This document shows, piece by piece, positions 1 to 8,958 of a DNA stretch of 64,000 nt. The stretch's first letter is position 1; every line of letters begins with the position of its first letter. The notes beneath the pieces were generated by a model. That model saw nothing but the letters and a program-made list of their open reading frames with translations. It searched no databases and was not told the origin of the DNA. The stretch covers positions 31,447-95,446 of the forward strand of contig NZ_LJGU01000115.1 of the NCBI RefSeq assembly GCF_001751245.1, in the 5' to 3' direction. A program made the position numbers and the translations under genes. The stretch comes from Streptomyces oceani (GTDB lineage: Bacteria; Actinomycetota; Actinomycetes; Streptomycetales; Streptomycetaceae).

Positions 1-1004
1 TCTCGGGGCATCAACCCCAGTTGTCCGGCGAGTAACTGGTACGACGCGAGCTGCTCCGCGCGGTCGTACGCGTTGAGGCTGAGCAGCACCTCGTCGGCTC
101 CGGTGCGCTCCACCAGCGCCCGCAGCCGCTCGGCCACCTCGTCAGCCGTGCCGCGTGTCTGGGTCTCCCGCGCCTCGGCGTAGTAGCGGCTCTCCCGCGG
201 GGTCATCCGCTGGGACCGTACCTCGTCCGGTGGCAGCAGGGGGACGAAGACGCCACGGGTACGGGAGACCACGGTCGACCATGCCTCGGACGTCTGAAGC
301 GGTTCGGCACGCTCGGCGGTGCCGGCAGCGGCGGCGCTGACCGCGATGACCAGGTACGGGCGCCCGGCGTGGCGAGAGGGCCGGAAGCCCGCGCGGTAGC
401 TCTCGACGGCCGCGCGCATCCGTTCCTCGCTCCGCGGCGCGCCGATGACCAGCGGCAGGCCGTGCGCGGCGGCGACGTCCGCGCCGGAGCCGGTCGCCAG
501 GACGAACGGCGTGGCCCGCAGCCCTTCGGCGGGGACGGCACGCGCCTGTCCACCACCCTCGAAGTAGCCCAGGAGCTCCTTGAGTTGCGCGGCGAATCCC
601 TCCGCGGCCGACTTGTCCGTACGCAGCGCCCGGCGCACGCCGTCGGTGAAGCCGACCGACCGCCCCAGCCCCATGTCGACGCGCCCGGGATACAGCGCCT
701 CCAGCACGCCGAACTGCTCGGCCACCACCAGAGGGGCGTGGTTGGGCAGCATCACCCCGCCGGTACCGACCCGTATCCGAGAGGTCGCCGAGGCCACGGC
801 GGCGGCCAGCACGGTCGGCGCGGACCCGGCCACCCCGGGCACGCCGTGGTGCTCGGACACCCAGAACCGGTGGTAGCCCAACGCCTCGGCCTGCCGGGCG
901 AAGGCGACCGTCTCGCGCAGGGCCGCGTCCGGCCGTTCGCCGTCCCGTACGAGCGAGCGGTCGAGTACGGAGAAGCGGGTGTCCGGCGGGCGCTGTGCGT
1001 GCAT
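1..1004 (-). CDS. LLM-class flavin-dependent oxidoreductase, 3' end outside window
   Basis: The minus strand reads without interruption from an ATG at 1004 to the window edge (334 codons). The protein shows luciferase-like monooxygenase family features: an early VSEHHG motif (about residue 50), a GTGGVMLP strand, a GRVDMGLGRS segment and a C-terminal GTADEVAERL helix typical of the family's end. It is expected to be a cytosolic FMN/F420-linked TIM-barrel oxidoreductase of about 335-345 residues, so only a few codons should be missing. The substrate cannot be inferred. The start is chosen as the first ATG before the conserved region. It lies upstream of, and reads the same way as, nothing else in the window; the two-component operon begins on the same strand to its right. 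Confidence 0.85.
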   Translation of the reverse strand, partial: MHAQRPPDTRFSVLDRSLVRDGERPDAALRETVAFARQAEALGYHRFWVSEHHGVPGVAGSAPTVLAAAVASATSRIRVGTGGVMLPNHAPLVVAEQFGVLEALYPGRVDMGLGRSVGFTDGVRRALRTDKSAAEGFAAQLKELLGYFEGGGQARAVPAEGLRATPFVLATGSGADVAAAHGLPLVIGAPRSEERMRAAVESYRAGFRPSRHAGRPYLVIAVSAAAAGTAERAEPLQTSEAWSTVVSRTRGVFVPLLPPDEVRSQRMTPRESRYYAEARETQTRGTADEVAERLRALVERTGADEVLLSLNAYDRAEQLASYQLLAGQLGLMPR

Positions 1005-1113
1005 GTGCCGTACAACACCGCGGGGCGCGGAGGATTCCCGGAGCTCATCGGTCAGGCATACCGGGGCGCCGGAGGCACCGGGAGTACGGGCCGCCGGGCG
1101 GCGTGCGGCGCGC

Positions 1114-1773
1114 TCAGTGCTCCGGTTCGCCCGCGTCGTAGGCGAGCAGTGCGATCTGCACCCGGTTGTTGAGGTCCAGCTTGGTGAGGATGCGGGAGAC
1201 GTGGGTCTTGACGGTCGGCACGCTCAGGTGCAGCGCGCGTGCGATCTCCGCGTTGCTGCCGCCGCGTGCGACGGCGCGCGCCACCTCCCGTTCACGCTCC
1301 CCCAGTGCGGCGAGGGCGTCCCGAGCGCGACTGCGGCGGTCGTCCGGCGGGCCGCCGCCGACATGCCGGATGAGGGCCTTGGTGGCGGTCGGGGAGAGCA
1401 CCGGGTCGCCCCGGGAGACCTTCCGTACGGCGGCGACGATCTCGTCCGGCGGGGTGTCCTTGAGCAGGAACCCGGCGGCCCCGACACGCAGCGCGCGCAG
1501 CACGTGCTCGTCCGCGTCGAAGGTGGTGAGCACGAGGATCTCGGGTGGCTGGGGCCGGGCGCGCAGCGACTCGGTGGCGGTGAGCCCGTCGACCTGGGGC
1601 ATCCGGATGTCCATCAGCACCACGTCCGGGGCGTGTTGGCGTACCAGGGGGAGCACCTCGGAGCCGTCGGCGGCCTCGCCGACGATCTCGAGGTCGGGGA
1701 GGCCGCTGAACATCAGCCGCAGTCCGGTTCGTACGAGGGAGTCGTCGTCGACGAGGAGCACGCGGATGGTCAT
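1114..1773 (-). CDS. NarL/LuxR-family response regulator
   Basis: A 219-residue two-domain response regulator. The receiver domain carries the acidic pair near residues 9-11 (VDDD) and the phospho-acceptor D55 in LMDIRMP; the C-terminal third is a LuxR-type helix-turn-helix (about residues 150-200, LGEREREV ... VKTHVSRIL). The ATG at 1773 overlaps the stop of the histidine kinase (ATGA, 1770-1773), so it is preferred over the GTG at 1782. The pair is a translationally coupled two-component system. The target genes are unknown; autoregulation is common in this family but no operator is recognisable here. Confidence 0.93.
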   Translation of the reverse strand: MTIRVLLVDDDSLVRTGLRLMFSGLPDLEIVGEAADGSEVLPLVRQHAPDVVLMDIRMPQVDGLTATESLRARPQPPEILVLTTFDADEHVLRALRVGAAGFLLKDTPPDEIVAAVRKVSRGDPVLSPTATKALIRHVGGGPPDDRRSRARDALAALGEREREVARAVARGGSNAEIARALHLSVPTVKTHVSRILTKLDLNNRVQIALLAYDAGEPEH

Positions 1774-2882
1774 GCCGGCCACGGTAGCCAGGCGTCCAGT
1801 CGGAAGGAGTCGCCGGTGTGGGCGTGCTCCAGGGTGCCGCCGACCAGTCGTACGCGTTCGGCGAGCCCGATCAGGCCCTGCCCGGCGCCCGGGATGGGCG
1901 AGTTGCGACCGGTGGCGGCGGTCGCCGGGTTGGACACCCGCACGGTCAACCCCTCCCCCGGGGCGCCGCCGACGGCCAGGATGACGGCGTCCTGCGGGGC
2001 GTGCTTGCGCGCGTTGGTGAGTGCCTCCTGCACGACACGGTAGGCGGTACGGCCGGTCAGCGCGGGCGGCTGCGCGAGTTCGGCGGCGGGCTCGTCCAGG
2101 GTGATGCGGGTGCCGGCCGCGCGGCTCTCCGCCACCAGCGACGGCAGGTCGGTGAGGTCGGGCTGCGGCCGGTCCTCAGCGGTGGGACTACGCAACACCC
2201 CGATGATCTCCCGCATGTCCTCCAGGGCCTGGTGGGCGCTGTCCCGGATCACGCCCGCGGCCCGCCTCACGTCCTCCTGGGCGGCGCCGGGATTGAACTC
2301 GAGGGCGCCCGCGTGCACGCTCAGGAGCGACAACCGGTGCGCGAGGACGTCGTGCATCTCCCGTGCGATGTCCTCCCGGGCCTGCCGCCGCGCCTCCTCG
2401 CCGGCGCGTTCGGCGCGGTCCCGCAGCGAGCGGATCAACTCCCGGCGAGAGCGCCGGTAGAGACCCCAGCCGAGGCTCGCACCGACCAACGCGAAGTAGG
2501 TGACGCTCTGCGAGGTCTCCTCCACGCTGTCGCCCGGGATCTGCAGGAGGAACACCGGCACCGGGGCGAAGGCGAGCGCGGCCACCCAGGCGGTGAGGCG
2601 TGGCTGGCAGCGGGAGGCGACGGTGAACAGCGCCACCATGATCGGACCGGTGAAGAAGTGGCCGATGGTGCCCGCCACCAGCAGCGTCACCGCGAGCGGC
2701 ACGGGCCACCGGCGGCGCAGGAACAGCGCCGCGCATCCGAGTCCGCCGGCCAGCAGGTCGTAGAACTCGGCCCGCGGGGACAGGTCCTGGGGGGCGGCGG
2801 CTCCGGAGGCGGTGAAGGCGAAAGCCGAGGCGAGGAGGAAGAGACCGATGTCGGTGGTCCAGTCCAGGAGACTACGGCGCAT
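1770..2882 (-). CDS. Sensor histidine kinase, HisKA_3 (DesK/NarX-like)
   Basis: A 370-residue membrane sensor kinase. The first about 145 residues contain four to five hydrophobic segments with short loops and no large extracellular domain, so it probably senses a membrane or intramembrane cue. Next comes the HisKA_3 dimerisation helix with the phospho-acceptor H177 in an EMHDVLAHRLS context, and a compact HATPase domain with the GQGLIGLAERV glycine box near the C-terminus. It is the first gene of a two-gene operon with the NarL-type regulator. The start at 2882 is an ATG directly before the first membrane helix. Confidence 0.92.
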   Translation of the reverse strand: MRRSLLDWTTDIGLFLLASAFAFTASGAAAPQDLSPRAEFYDLLAGGLGCAALFLRRRWPVPLAVTLLVAGTIGHFFTGPIMVALFTVASRCQPRLTAWVAALAFAPVPVFLLQIPGDSVEETSQSVTYFALVGASLGWGLYRRSRRELIRSLRDRAERAGEEARRQAREDIAREMHDVLAHRLSLLSVHAGALEFNPGAAQEDVRRAAGVIRDSAHQALEDMREIIGVLRSPTAEDRPQPDLTDLPSLVAESRAAGTRITLDEPAAELAQPPALTGRTAYRVVQEALTNARKHAPQDAVILAVGGAPGEGLTVRVSNPATAATGRNSPIPGAGQGLIGLAERVRLVGGTLEHAHTGDSFRLDAWLPWPA

Positions 2883-3040
2883 GGTCGACCAACTTACGGC
2901 CTCGGATCGCCGCCGGGCAGCGGGGACTTCCAGGTCGGTACTTTCGGATGACCCGCTCCGGCCGACCTCTCGACTTTCGTCGCCGATCCCGCTCCGCTCG
3001 GCGGATGTGGCTGGTTGGTCGAGGTCCCTAGCGTGCGGGC

Positions 3041-3247
3041 ATGCGGAAACTCCTGGGCCTGGTGGCCTTCGTCCTGATCGCGCAAGGGGCCGGTACGTTG
3101 GCCCACCTCCTCACCGGGGGCTGGTTCGACCAGTGGACGGTGGTCCACCGGATCGGCCTCTTGGACGGCTACGAGGCGTACGTGGGCGTGGTGTTGACGG
3201 CTCTCGGTGTCGCGCTCGGGGCCGCGTCCGAACGCCTCCCGAGGTAG
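3041..3247 (+). CDS. Small two-helix membrane protein, unknown function
   Basis: A 68-residue ORF divergent from the two-component operon. It has a hydrophobic first segment (about residues 4-25) and a second (about residues 46-62) separated by an aromatic, charged loop (GGWFDQWTVVHR), and ends with a short basic tail. Codon positions show the same GC bias as neighbouring genes, which supports coding. No known family is recognised. Being divergent from the sensor kinase, it may be a target or partner of that system, but this is inference. Confidence 0.6.
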   Translation: MRKLLGLVAFVLIAQGAGTLAHLLTGGWFDQWTVVHRIGLLDGYEAYVGVVLTALGVALGAASERLPR

Positions 3248-3277
3248 TCGCGGGCGGGCGACCCCTTGACCCGAGAA

Positions 3278-3291
3278 TTGGTCTATGCCAA
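3278..3291. promoter_or_regulatory. DasR-like palindrome (dre-like)
   Basis: The sequence TTGGTCTATGCCAA is an imperfect inverted repeat (TTGG-6-CCAA) that resembles the dre sites bound by the GntR-family regulator DasR in streptomycetes (consensus core TGGTCTAGACCA). It sits about 120 bp upstream of a DasA-like sugar-binding protein gene. Binding is inferred from the match and context only. Confidence 0.5.
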
Positions 3292-3410
3292 ACCTAGGGT
3301 TTACCCCCACAGAAGCACGTGTTTCCGAGCTTTCCCGCACCCGGTGCCGCAGCAGTCGGCGTCGGGCGCTTACCGCGGGCTCGAAGCGCGCCTGACCGAA
3401 AGGGGGGCCC

Positions 3411-4730
3411 ATGCTCACTCGTACCAGCAGCCGTACCCGTACCAACACCCGCACGCGCCCTGGAGCGAGACGCACCGCCGTCGGCCGACGCGCGGTTCCG
3501 CTCGCGCTGTCGCTGTCGCTGCTCGCCGGTTGCGGCACGCTGTCCGACTCCGGAGACGACACCACCACACTCGAGGTGTGGCTGATGGCGGGAAGTCTCT
3601 CGGCCGACTTCCGGGAGAGGTTCGTACGGGACTACGAGTCCCGGAATCCCGATGTCCGGGTGAACATCACCGTCCACGAGTGGCCCGGCATCAACGAGAA
3701 GGTGCGCACGGCGCTGGACTCGCAGAATCCGCCGGACGTCATCGAGGTGGGCAACAGTCAGGTCGCGGAGTACGTCGAGGCCGGCGGCGTACGCAATCTC
3801 ACCACCCGGGTCTACGACCTCGGCGGCGACGACTGGGTGCCCAGCCTGGCCAAGTCCGGCCAGGTGGACGGCTATCAGTACGGTGTCCCCTTCTACGCCG
3901 CGAACCGGGTGGTGATCTACCGCGAGGACCTGTTCCGCGCGGCCGGCGTCACCAGCCCGCCCCGCACCCGGGACGAGTGGCTGACCGTCACCGAACTTCT
4001 CGACGAGGGCGAACAGCAGGGGATCTACCTACCGGGGCAGAACTGGTACGTCCTCGCCGGGTTCGTCTGGGACGAGGGTGGCCAACTGGCGGTCGAGCGC
4101 AGTGGCACGTGGGCCGGAGCGCTGGACAGCCCCGAGGCACTGCGCGGGATGGCCTTCTACGAGCGGATGCACGCCCTCGGTGACGCCAAACCCGGCTCGG
4201 ACGAGTCCAGTCCGGACGAGTTGCAGGTCTTCGCGGACGGTGGCGTCGCCCAGTTGATCGCGGTGCCGGGCGCGGCCCGGTTGATCACCGAGCACAATCC
4301 CGAACTCGCCGGCAAGCTCGGCTTCTTCCCGATCCCGGGCAAGACGGCGGAGAAGCCCGGCGCGGTGTTCACCGGCGGGTCGGTGCTGATCGCGCCGGAG
4401 CGGAACCCGGAGGCGGAGACGGAGGCCGGTTATGCCTTCGTCAAGCGACTCACCGGCCGGAAGTGGCAACGCGAGATGGCGGACACGATGAGCTTCGTGC
4501 CGAACAGGACGAACCTGTCGGACGCGCTGAAGGGCGAACCGGGGGGCGCGGCGATGGCGAAGGCGGCGAAGAACGGCCACCCCACCCCGGCGTCCCCGCG
4601 CTGGGGCGACCTGGAGGCGAACAACCCGATCAAGGACTACCAGACCGCCGTGCTGCGGGGCGCGGACCCGAAGGCCGCGGCACGTAAGGCGTCCGAGCAG
4701 ATCAGCGAGCTGCTCAGCGGCGGGGCCTGA
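3411..4730 (+). CDS. DasA-like extracellular sugar-binding lipoprotein
   Basis: A 439-residue family 1 extracellular solute-binding protein of an ABC sugar importer. A basic N-terminus rich in Arg and Thr is followed by a hydrophobic stretch and a lipobox (LLAGC, lipidated C41). The mature part starts with LEVWLM and contains DVIEVGNSQVAEY, YGVPFYAANRVVIY and a C-terminal QTAVLRGADPKAA segment, a pattern close to DasA-type diacetylchitobiose/GlcNAc-oligomer binders. No permease or ATPase gene follows, so it is an orphan binding protein that would rely on permeases elsewhere and a shared MsiK-type ATPase. The dre-like palindrome upstream agrees with control by DasR. The start ATG at 3411 has a GA-rich ribosome site (GAAAGGGGGG). 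Confidence 0.85.
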   Translation: MLTRTSSRTRTNTRTRPGARRTAVGRRAVPLALSLSLLAGCGTLSDSGDDTTTLEVWLMAGSLSADFRERFVRDYESRNPDVRVNITVHEWPGINEKVRTALDSQNPPDVIEVGNSQVAEYVEAGGVRNLTTRVYDLGGDDWVPSLAKSGQVDGYQYGVPFYAANRVVIYREDLFRAAGVTSPPRTRDEWLTVTELLDEGEQQGIYLPGQNWYVLAGFVWDEGGQLAVERSGTWAGALDSPEALRGMAFYERMHALGDAKPGSDESSPDELQVFADGGVAQLIAVPGAARLITEHNPELAGKLGFFPIPGKTAEKPGAVFTGGSVLIAPERNPEAETEAGYAFVKRLTGRKWQREMADTMSFVPNRTNLSDALKGEPGGAAMAKAAKNGHPTPASPRWGDLEANNPIKDYQTAVLRGADPKAAARKASEQISELLSGGA

Positions 4731-4798
4731 CCGGCCGTACGGGCCCGGGCCGCGGCAGGGGGCGACGGCACGGTTGAACGGCACGGCCTGAGCGGTGC

Positions 4799-6277
4799 GT
4801 GGTTGCCGAGGGTGGTACGGATGGGCGGGTGGAGTGGTTCACGGCCCCCGAGCAGTGGCTGAGTCGGCTGGTCATGCAGCGTGCGCTGGCCGTCGTCTAC
4901 GTCCTGGCGTTCCTGTCGGCGGCGCTGCAGTTCCGAGCGCTGCTCGGCAGCCACGGAATCCTGCCGGTGCCGCGCTTCGTCGCGGCGGTGCCGTTCCGTG
5001 CCGCGCCGAGCCTGTTCCAGTGGCACTACTCGGACCGCTTCTTCGCCGGTGTCGCCTGGTGCGGCGTGGCCCTGGCCGCGGCGGTGGCGGCCGGCGCCGC
5101 CGATCTGGTGCCGTTGTGGGCCGGGATGCTCATGTGGGCCGCACTGTGGGCGCTGTACCTGTCGATCGTAAACGTCGGCCAGCTTTGGTACGGGTTCGGC
5201 TGGGAGTCGTTGCTGTTGGAGGCCGGCTTCCTCGCCATCTTCCTGGGGAACGCGCGGACCGCTCCGCCGATCCTGGTGCTGTGGCTGCTGCGCTGGCTGC
5301 TCTTCCGGGTGGAGTTCGGCGCCGGGCTGATCAAGTGGCGCGGCGACCGCTGCTGGCGGGAGCTGACCTGCCTGTACTACCACCACGAGACGCAACCGAT
5401 GCCCGGGCCGTTGAGCTGGTACTTCCACCACCTGCCCCGGCGAGCGCACCGGATGGAGGTGGCGGCCAACCATGTCACCCAGCTCGCCGTGCCGTTCGCG
5501 CTGTTCCTGCCACAGCCGGCCGCCGGAGCCGCCGCCGCCCTGATGATCGTCACCCAGCTGTGGCTGGTGCTGTCGGGGAACTTCGCCTGGCTGAACTGGC
5601 TCACCATCGTCCTCGCGCTCTCCGCCCTGGACAGCTCTCCGGTCACCGAGCCGCGGGCGTACGCGGATCCGCCGAGCTGGTTCCTGGCGCTGGTGTGCGC
5701 CGTCACCGTGCTGGTGGTCGTCCTCAGTTACCGTCCGGTGCGCAATCTGCTGAGCCGGCGGCAGCAGATGAACCGGGCCTTCGACAGTCTCCATCTGGTC
5801 AACACCTACGGCGCGTTCGGCAGCATCACCCGAGTGCGGCACGAGGTGATCATCGAGGGCACGGCTGTCACCCCCCAGGAGGGCGCTGGGGAGGGTGGTA
5901 CGGACGGCGGCTGGCGGGAGTACGGGTTCCGGGGAAAGCCGGGCGACGTGCGTCGGCTGCCCCGCCAGTGGGCGCCGTACCACCTGCGGCTGGACTGGCA
6001 GCTGTGGTTCGCCGCGCTCGCCCCCGCCCGGTCGCTGGGCTGGCTGTCCGGCCTGGTCTCCCGGCTGCTGACGAACGACCCGGCGACGCTGCGGCTGCTG
6101 CGCGACAATCCGTTCCCCACCGAGCCGCCGGCGTACGTACGGGTGTCGCTGTATCGCTACCGGTACACCACCCGGCGGGAGCGCCGGGAGACCGGCGAAT
6201 GGTGGCACCGGGTGTGGGTGCGCGAGTTGCTGCCCCCGGTCGGACGCGACGCGCGCGATCCGACACGAGGCCCGTGA
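4799..6277 (+). CDS. Lipase maturation factor family protein (membrane)
   Basis: A 492-residue polytopic membrane protein matching the lipase maturation factor (LMF1/DUF1222) family as found in actinobacteria. Recognisable features are the N-terminal WFTAPEQWLSRLVMQRALA helix, FLSAALQFRALLGSHG, the LRWLLFRVEFGAGLIKWRGD segment, CLYYHHETQPMPGPLSWYFHH (split here by family loops), and a late VRRLPRQWAPYHLRLDWQ region. The bacterial role is not established. GTG 4799 gives the longest frame; GTG 4829, right before the conserved EWF, is an equally good start. It follows the sugar-binding gene by 68 bp and is convergent with the enolase-superfamily gene. Confidence 0.85.
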   Translation: MVAEGGTDGRVEWFTAPEQWLSRLVMQRALAVVYVLAFLSAALQFRALLGSHGILPVPRFVAAVPFRAAPSLFQWHYSDRFFAGVAWCGVALAAAVAAGAADLVPLWAGMLMWAALWALYLSIVNVGQLWYGFGWESLLLEAGFLAIFLGNARTAPPILVLWLLRWLLFRVEFGAGLIKWRGDRCWRELTCLYYHHETQPMPGPLSWYFHHLPRRAHRMEVAANHVTQLAVPFALFLPQPAAGAAAALMIVTQLWLVLSGNFAWLNWLTIVLALSALDSSPVTEPRAYADPPSWFLALVCAVTVLVVVLSYRPVRNLLSRRQQMNRAFDSLHLVNTYGAFGSITRVRHEVIIEGTAVTPQEGAGEGGTDGGWREYGFRGKPGDVRRLPRQWAPYHLRLDWQLWFAALAPARSLGWLSGLVSRLLTNDPATLRLLRDNPFPTEPPAYVRVSLYRYRYTTRRERRETGEWWHRVWVRELLPPVGRDARDPTRGP

Positions 6278-6318
6278 CACGAGGCACATGACGCGGCGAC
6301 CGGCGGGCACGAGCTTTC

Positions 6319-7506
6319 TCAGCGCTTCGGTAGCGCGGGCGCGGTACGCAGCGCCTCCGGGTCGTGGAAGGTGTATTCGGCGGCACCGCTGCGGTACAGC
6401 TCGGCGTACCGTGCCACCTTGTCCGCGTCGAGGGTCACGCCCAGTCCCGGACCGTCCGGCACCTCGAGGCAGCCGTCCCGGTAGTTCGCGGCCGGCCCGC
6501 CGAACGCGCCGATCACCACGTCATCGGTCAGCAGGGCTCCGTACGCCTGGTTGGCACAGCGGAAGTTCGGGGTGGCCGCGATGACGTGCAGGCCGGCGGC
6601 CAGCGCGACACCGAGTTCCCCGAGGCTGTGCTTGACGACCGGCAGCCCCGCGGCGGCGCACATGCCGGCGGAGCGCTTCATGTTGAGCAGCCCGCCGTCC
6701 ATCTGGTGGTCCACCGAGATGGCGTCGGCGGCTCCGTGCTGGAGCACGGCGAGCTGGTCGGCCCGGGTCCAGGACGCCTCGTTGGCCAGCAGGGGGACGT
6801 CGCTCCTGCCGCGTACGTACGCCATCTCGGGCAGGTTGCGGCCGGACACCGGCTGTTCGACCAGCTCCAGGTCGTACTCCCGCAGTGCCCGGAGGGCACG
6901 CAGCGCGGCGCCGGGCGACCACGCCTCGTTCGGGTCCACCCGGACGCCCATCTCCGGGCCCGCGCCCTCGCGTAGCGCGGCCACCCGGTCGATGTCGGTG
7001 GCGAGTTCGTCGGCGCCGATCTTCAGGTAACAGACCCGGGCGCCCGCCTCGGCGGCGCGCCGCCCCTCGTCCCGTACGCCCTCCGGGCTGGCGGCGGCGA
7101 CGTAGTGGAAGTACTCCACCCGGTCGCGGAACCGGCCGCCGAAAAGGTTGACCAGCGGCTGTCCGGAGACCTTGCCGAGGATGTCCCAGCAGGCGGTCTC
7201 CACGGCGGCGATCGCGGGGCTGCTGTGTCCGACGTGGTGCCAGGTGCCGACCACGTCGATCCGCTGGATGAGCGCCTCGACGCGCAGCGGGTCGGCCCCG
7301 ACCACGAGCGGTTCCAGGCCACGCAGCACGCTCAGGACGACGTCCGCGGAGGGGTAGGCGGCGGCTTCCCCGAGGCCGGTGACGCCCTCGTCCGTCTCCA
7401 TCTCCAGCAGCACGGAGACCAGTCCGGCACGCCGGCCGAAGGCCCACACCTCGTCGGTGCGGTAGGGCACGGCCACCGGGGTGGCGCGCAGGGCGGTGAT
7501 ACGCAT
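6319..7506 (-). CDS. Enolase-superfamily (mandelate racemase/muconate lactonizing) enzyme
   Basis: A 395-residue enolase-superfamily protein of normal length. The N-terminal capping domain (to about 125) is followed by the barrel: the second-strand lysine is in YLKIG, the metal ligands appear in VRVDPNEAW, ELVEQPV and LANEASW, and a late lysine lies in VVKHSLGE. A C-terminal Lys/Lys arrangement points to the muconate-lactonizing type more than the His-based mandelate racemase type, and the third ligand region is unusual (NEAS instead of the common DES). The reaction is proton abstraction next to a carboxylate; the substrate is unknown. It lies 91 bp downstream of the M24 gene on the same strand and probably shares an operon controlled by the divergent LysR gene. 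Confidence 0.88.
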   Translation of the reverse strand: MRITALRATPVAVPYRTDEVWAFGRRAGLVSVLLEMETDEGVTGLGEAAAYPSADVVLSVLRGLEPLVVGADPLRVEALIQRIDVVGTWHHVGHSSPAIAAVETACWDILGKVSGQPLVNLFGGRFRDRVEYFHYVAAASPEGVRDEGRRAAEAGARVCYLKIGADELATDIDRVAALREGAGPEMGVRVDPNEAWSPGAALRALRALREYDLELVEQPVSGRNLPEMAYVRGRSDVPLLANEASWTRADQLAVLQHGAADAISVDHQMDGGLLNMKRSAGMCAAAGLPVVKHSLGELGVALAAGLHVIAATPNFRCANQAYGALLTDDVVIGAFGGPAANYRDGCLEVPDGPGLGVTLDADKVARYAELYRSGAAEYTFHDPEALRTAPALPKR

Positions 7507-7530
7507 TCGTTCCTCTCGGCAGAGTGGCGG

Positions 7531-7557
7531 GGTGTACGGGGTGTACGGGGTGTACGG
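7531..7557. repeat. Three tandem 9-bp repeats (GGTGTACGG)
   Basis: Three perfect head-to-tail copies of GGTGTACGG fill 27 bp, with a degenerate fourth copy after them. They lie in the 91-bp gap between the M24 gene and the enolase-superfamily gene, about 25-50 bp upstream of the latter's ATG. They may be a binding array or a simple slippage product. Confidence 0.85.
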
Positions 7558-7597
7558 GACGTGCGGGGGCGCGGTGCGCCGGTGGTGCGACCCCGGC

Positions 7598-8887
7598 TCA
7601 GTCGGTGACGACCAGTTCGCGGGGCGCCCGGGTCAGCAGCTCGCAGCCGTCCGGGGTGACCAGCGCGGTGTCCGAGACGACATGTCCCACCGGGCGCTCC
7701 ACCCAGGACATCAGGTGGAGGACCATGCCGGCGCGCACGCGCGTACGTCCGCCGGCGCGCACGCCGGGAACCCGGCTGCCGCCGACCCAACTGGGCGGGA
7801 ACCCGAGGCCGGTGAGATAGCCGCAGTGGTGGCGGCGCGGCCGGTGCCCGATGACCGAGGCCACCGCCGCCGCCCAGGCCGCGTACACCTCGCCGGTACG
7901 GGCTCCGGGGACCAGCGCGTCGGCCGCCGCGCGCAGCCCGGCCAACGCGGCGGTGGCGGCCGTACGGGCGCCGGGCGGTGGCGGGCCGCAGCGTACGGTG
8001 CGGCTCATCGGCGCGTGATAGCGGTGCACGCAGCCGGACAGTTCCACGAAGAGCCCCTCGCCGGCCGCCAGTCGGTGCTCGCGCCACGTGACGTGTTCCT
8101 GGGCGAGCCGGTCGGTGGAACGGATCAGTGGCACGAACCCTGGTTCCTGGCCGCCCGCTTCGGTCATCGCGCCGTGCACCCGGGCCGCGACCGAACGCTC
8201 GCTGACGCCGCTGCACGTGGTGGCCATCGCCGCTCGCATCGCGGCCCCGGACACCCCGGCGGCCTGCCGTACCCACTGGATCTCGGTGGCGGACTTGACG
8301 CTGCGCTGCCGCGCCGGAAGGGCCGAGCAGTCCGCCCAGGTCCGCTGCGGCAGGCCGGTGCGGATGCGGGACAGCACGGCGGGTGGCAGCCGCATCGCCT
8401 GTTCTTCCACCCCGACGGTGCCGCCGGTCGGCGTGGCCTCCGCCAACACCCGGGCGGCGATCCGGGCCGGGTCCTGGCCCTCGCCGTACAACGCCTGTCG
8501 GGTGCCGGGCAGTTGTGCCGCAAGGGTGTGCCGCTCCATCCGGCGGGCGACGAGCACCGGAGGGCCCTCCCGGGGCAGCACCAGCATGGTGAAGGCGAAA
8601 TGGCCGAGATGGTCCAGGCCCAGCAGGTAGTGCACGTTCTCCGGGCTGACGAGGGCCAGGGCGTGCAGCCCACGGCGGCGCATCGCGGCCCGCAGGGCGG
8701 CGCGGCGGGCGGCGTACTCCGCTTCGGCGAAGGCGGAGTCGGGTCCGCTGCCGGGTTCGGGGCGGGGTCCGGCCCCGGCAGCGGGTGTGTACGGCTCCCG
8801 GGCGGGCGGCATGTCGGTAGCCGCCCCCCGGATGGGCTCCCCGGTGGCTGCCGACGCGGGTGCCGCCGGTAGCGGTTCGGCTGTCAT
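7598..8887 (-). CDS. M24-fold (creatinase/ectoine-hydrolase-like) hydrolase
   Basis: A 429-residue protein with the pita-bread M24 architecture: N-terminal creatinase domain to about residue 180 (VHYLLGLDHLGHFAF; MERHTLA) and a C-terminal catalytic domain. The usual metal-binding DXG...D pattern is replaced (FVELSGCVHRYHAPMSRT), and the C-terminal part has GYLTGLGFPP and HLMSWVE, resembling ectoine hydrolase (DoeA) and creatinase rather than Xaa-Pro dipeptidase. It therefore probably hydrolyses a small C-N bond substrate without a dinuclear metal site. ATG 8887 is the start, preceded by a low-complexity Pro/Ala leader of about 50 residues unusual for the family. It is divergent from a LysR gene. 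Confidence 0.82.
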   Translation of the reverse strand: MTAEPLPAAPASAATGEPIRGAATDMPPAREPYTPAAGAGPRPEPGSGPDSAFAEAEYAARRAALRAAMRRRGLHALALVSPENVHYLLGLDHLGHFAFTMLVLPREGPPVLVARRMERHTLAAQLPGTRQALYGEGQDPARIAARVLAEATPTGGTVGVEEQAMRLPPAVLSRIRTGLPQRTWADCSALPARQRSVKSATEIQWVRQAAGVSGAAMRAAMATTCSGVSERSVAARVHGAMTEAGGQEPGFVPLIRSTDRLAQEHVTWREHRLAAGEGLFVELSGCVHRYHAPMSRTVRCGPPPPGARTAATAALAGLRAAADALVPGARTGEVYAAWAAAVASVIGHRPRRHHCGYLTGLGFPPSWVGGSRVPGVRAGGRTRVRAGMVLHLMSWVERPVGHVVSDTALVTPDGCELLTRAPRELVVTD

Positions 8888-8958
8888 GCGGCCAGTGTGC
8901 TGCCGCCGTTGGGGCCACACCAGCGAGGATTTCCGATGCCGGGCGTTAGCGTGACTAC

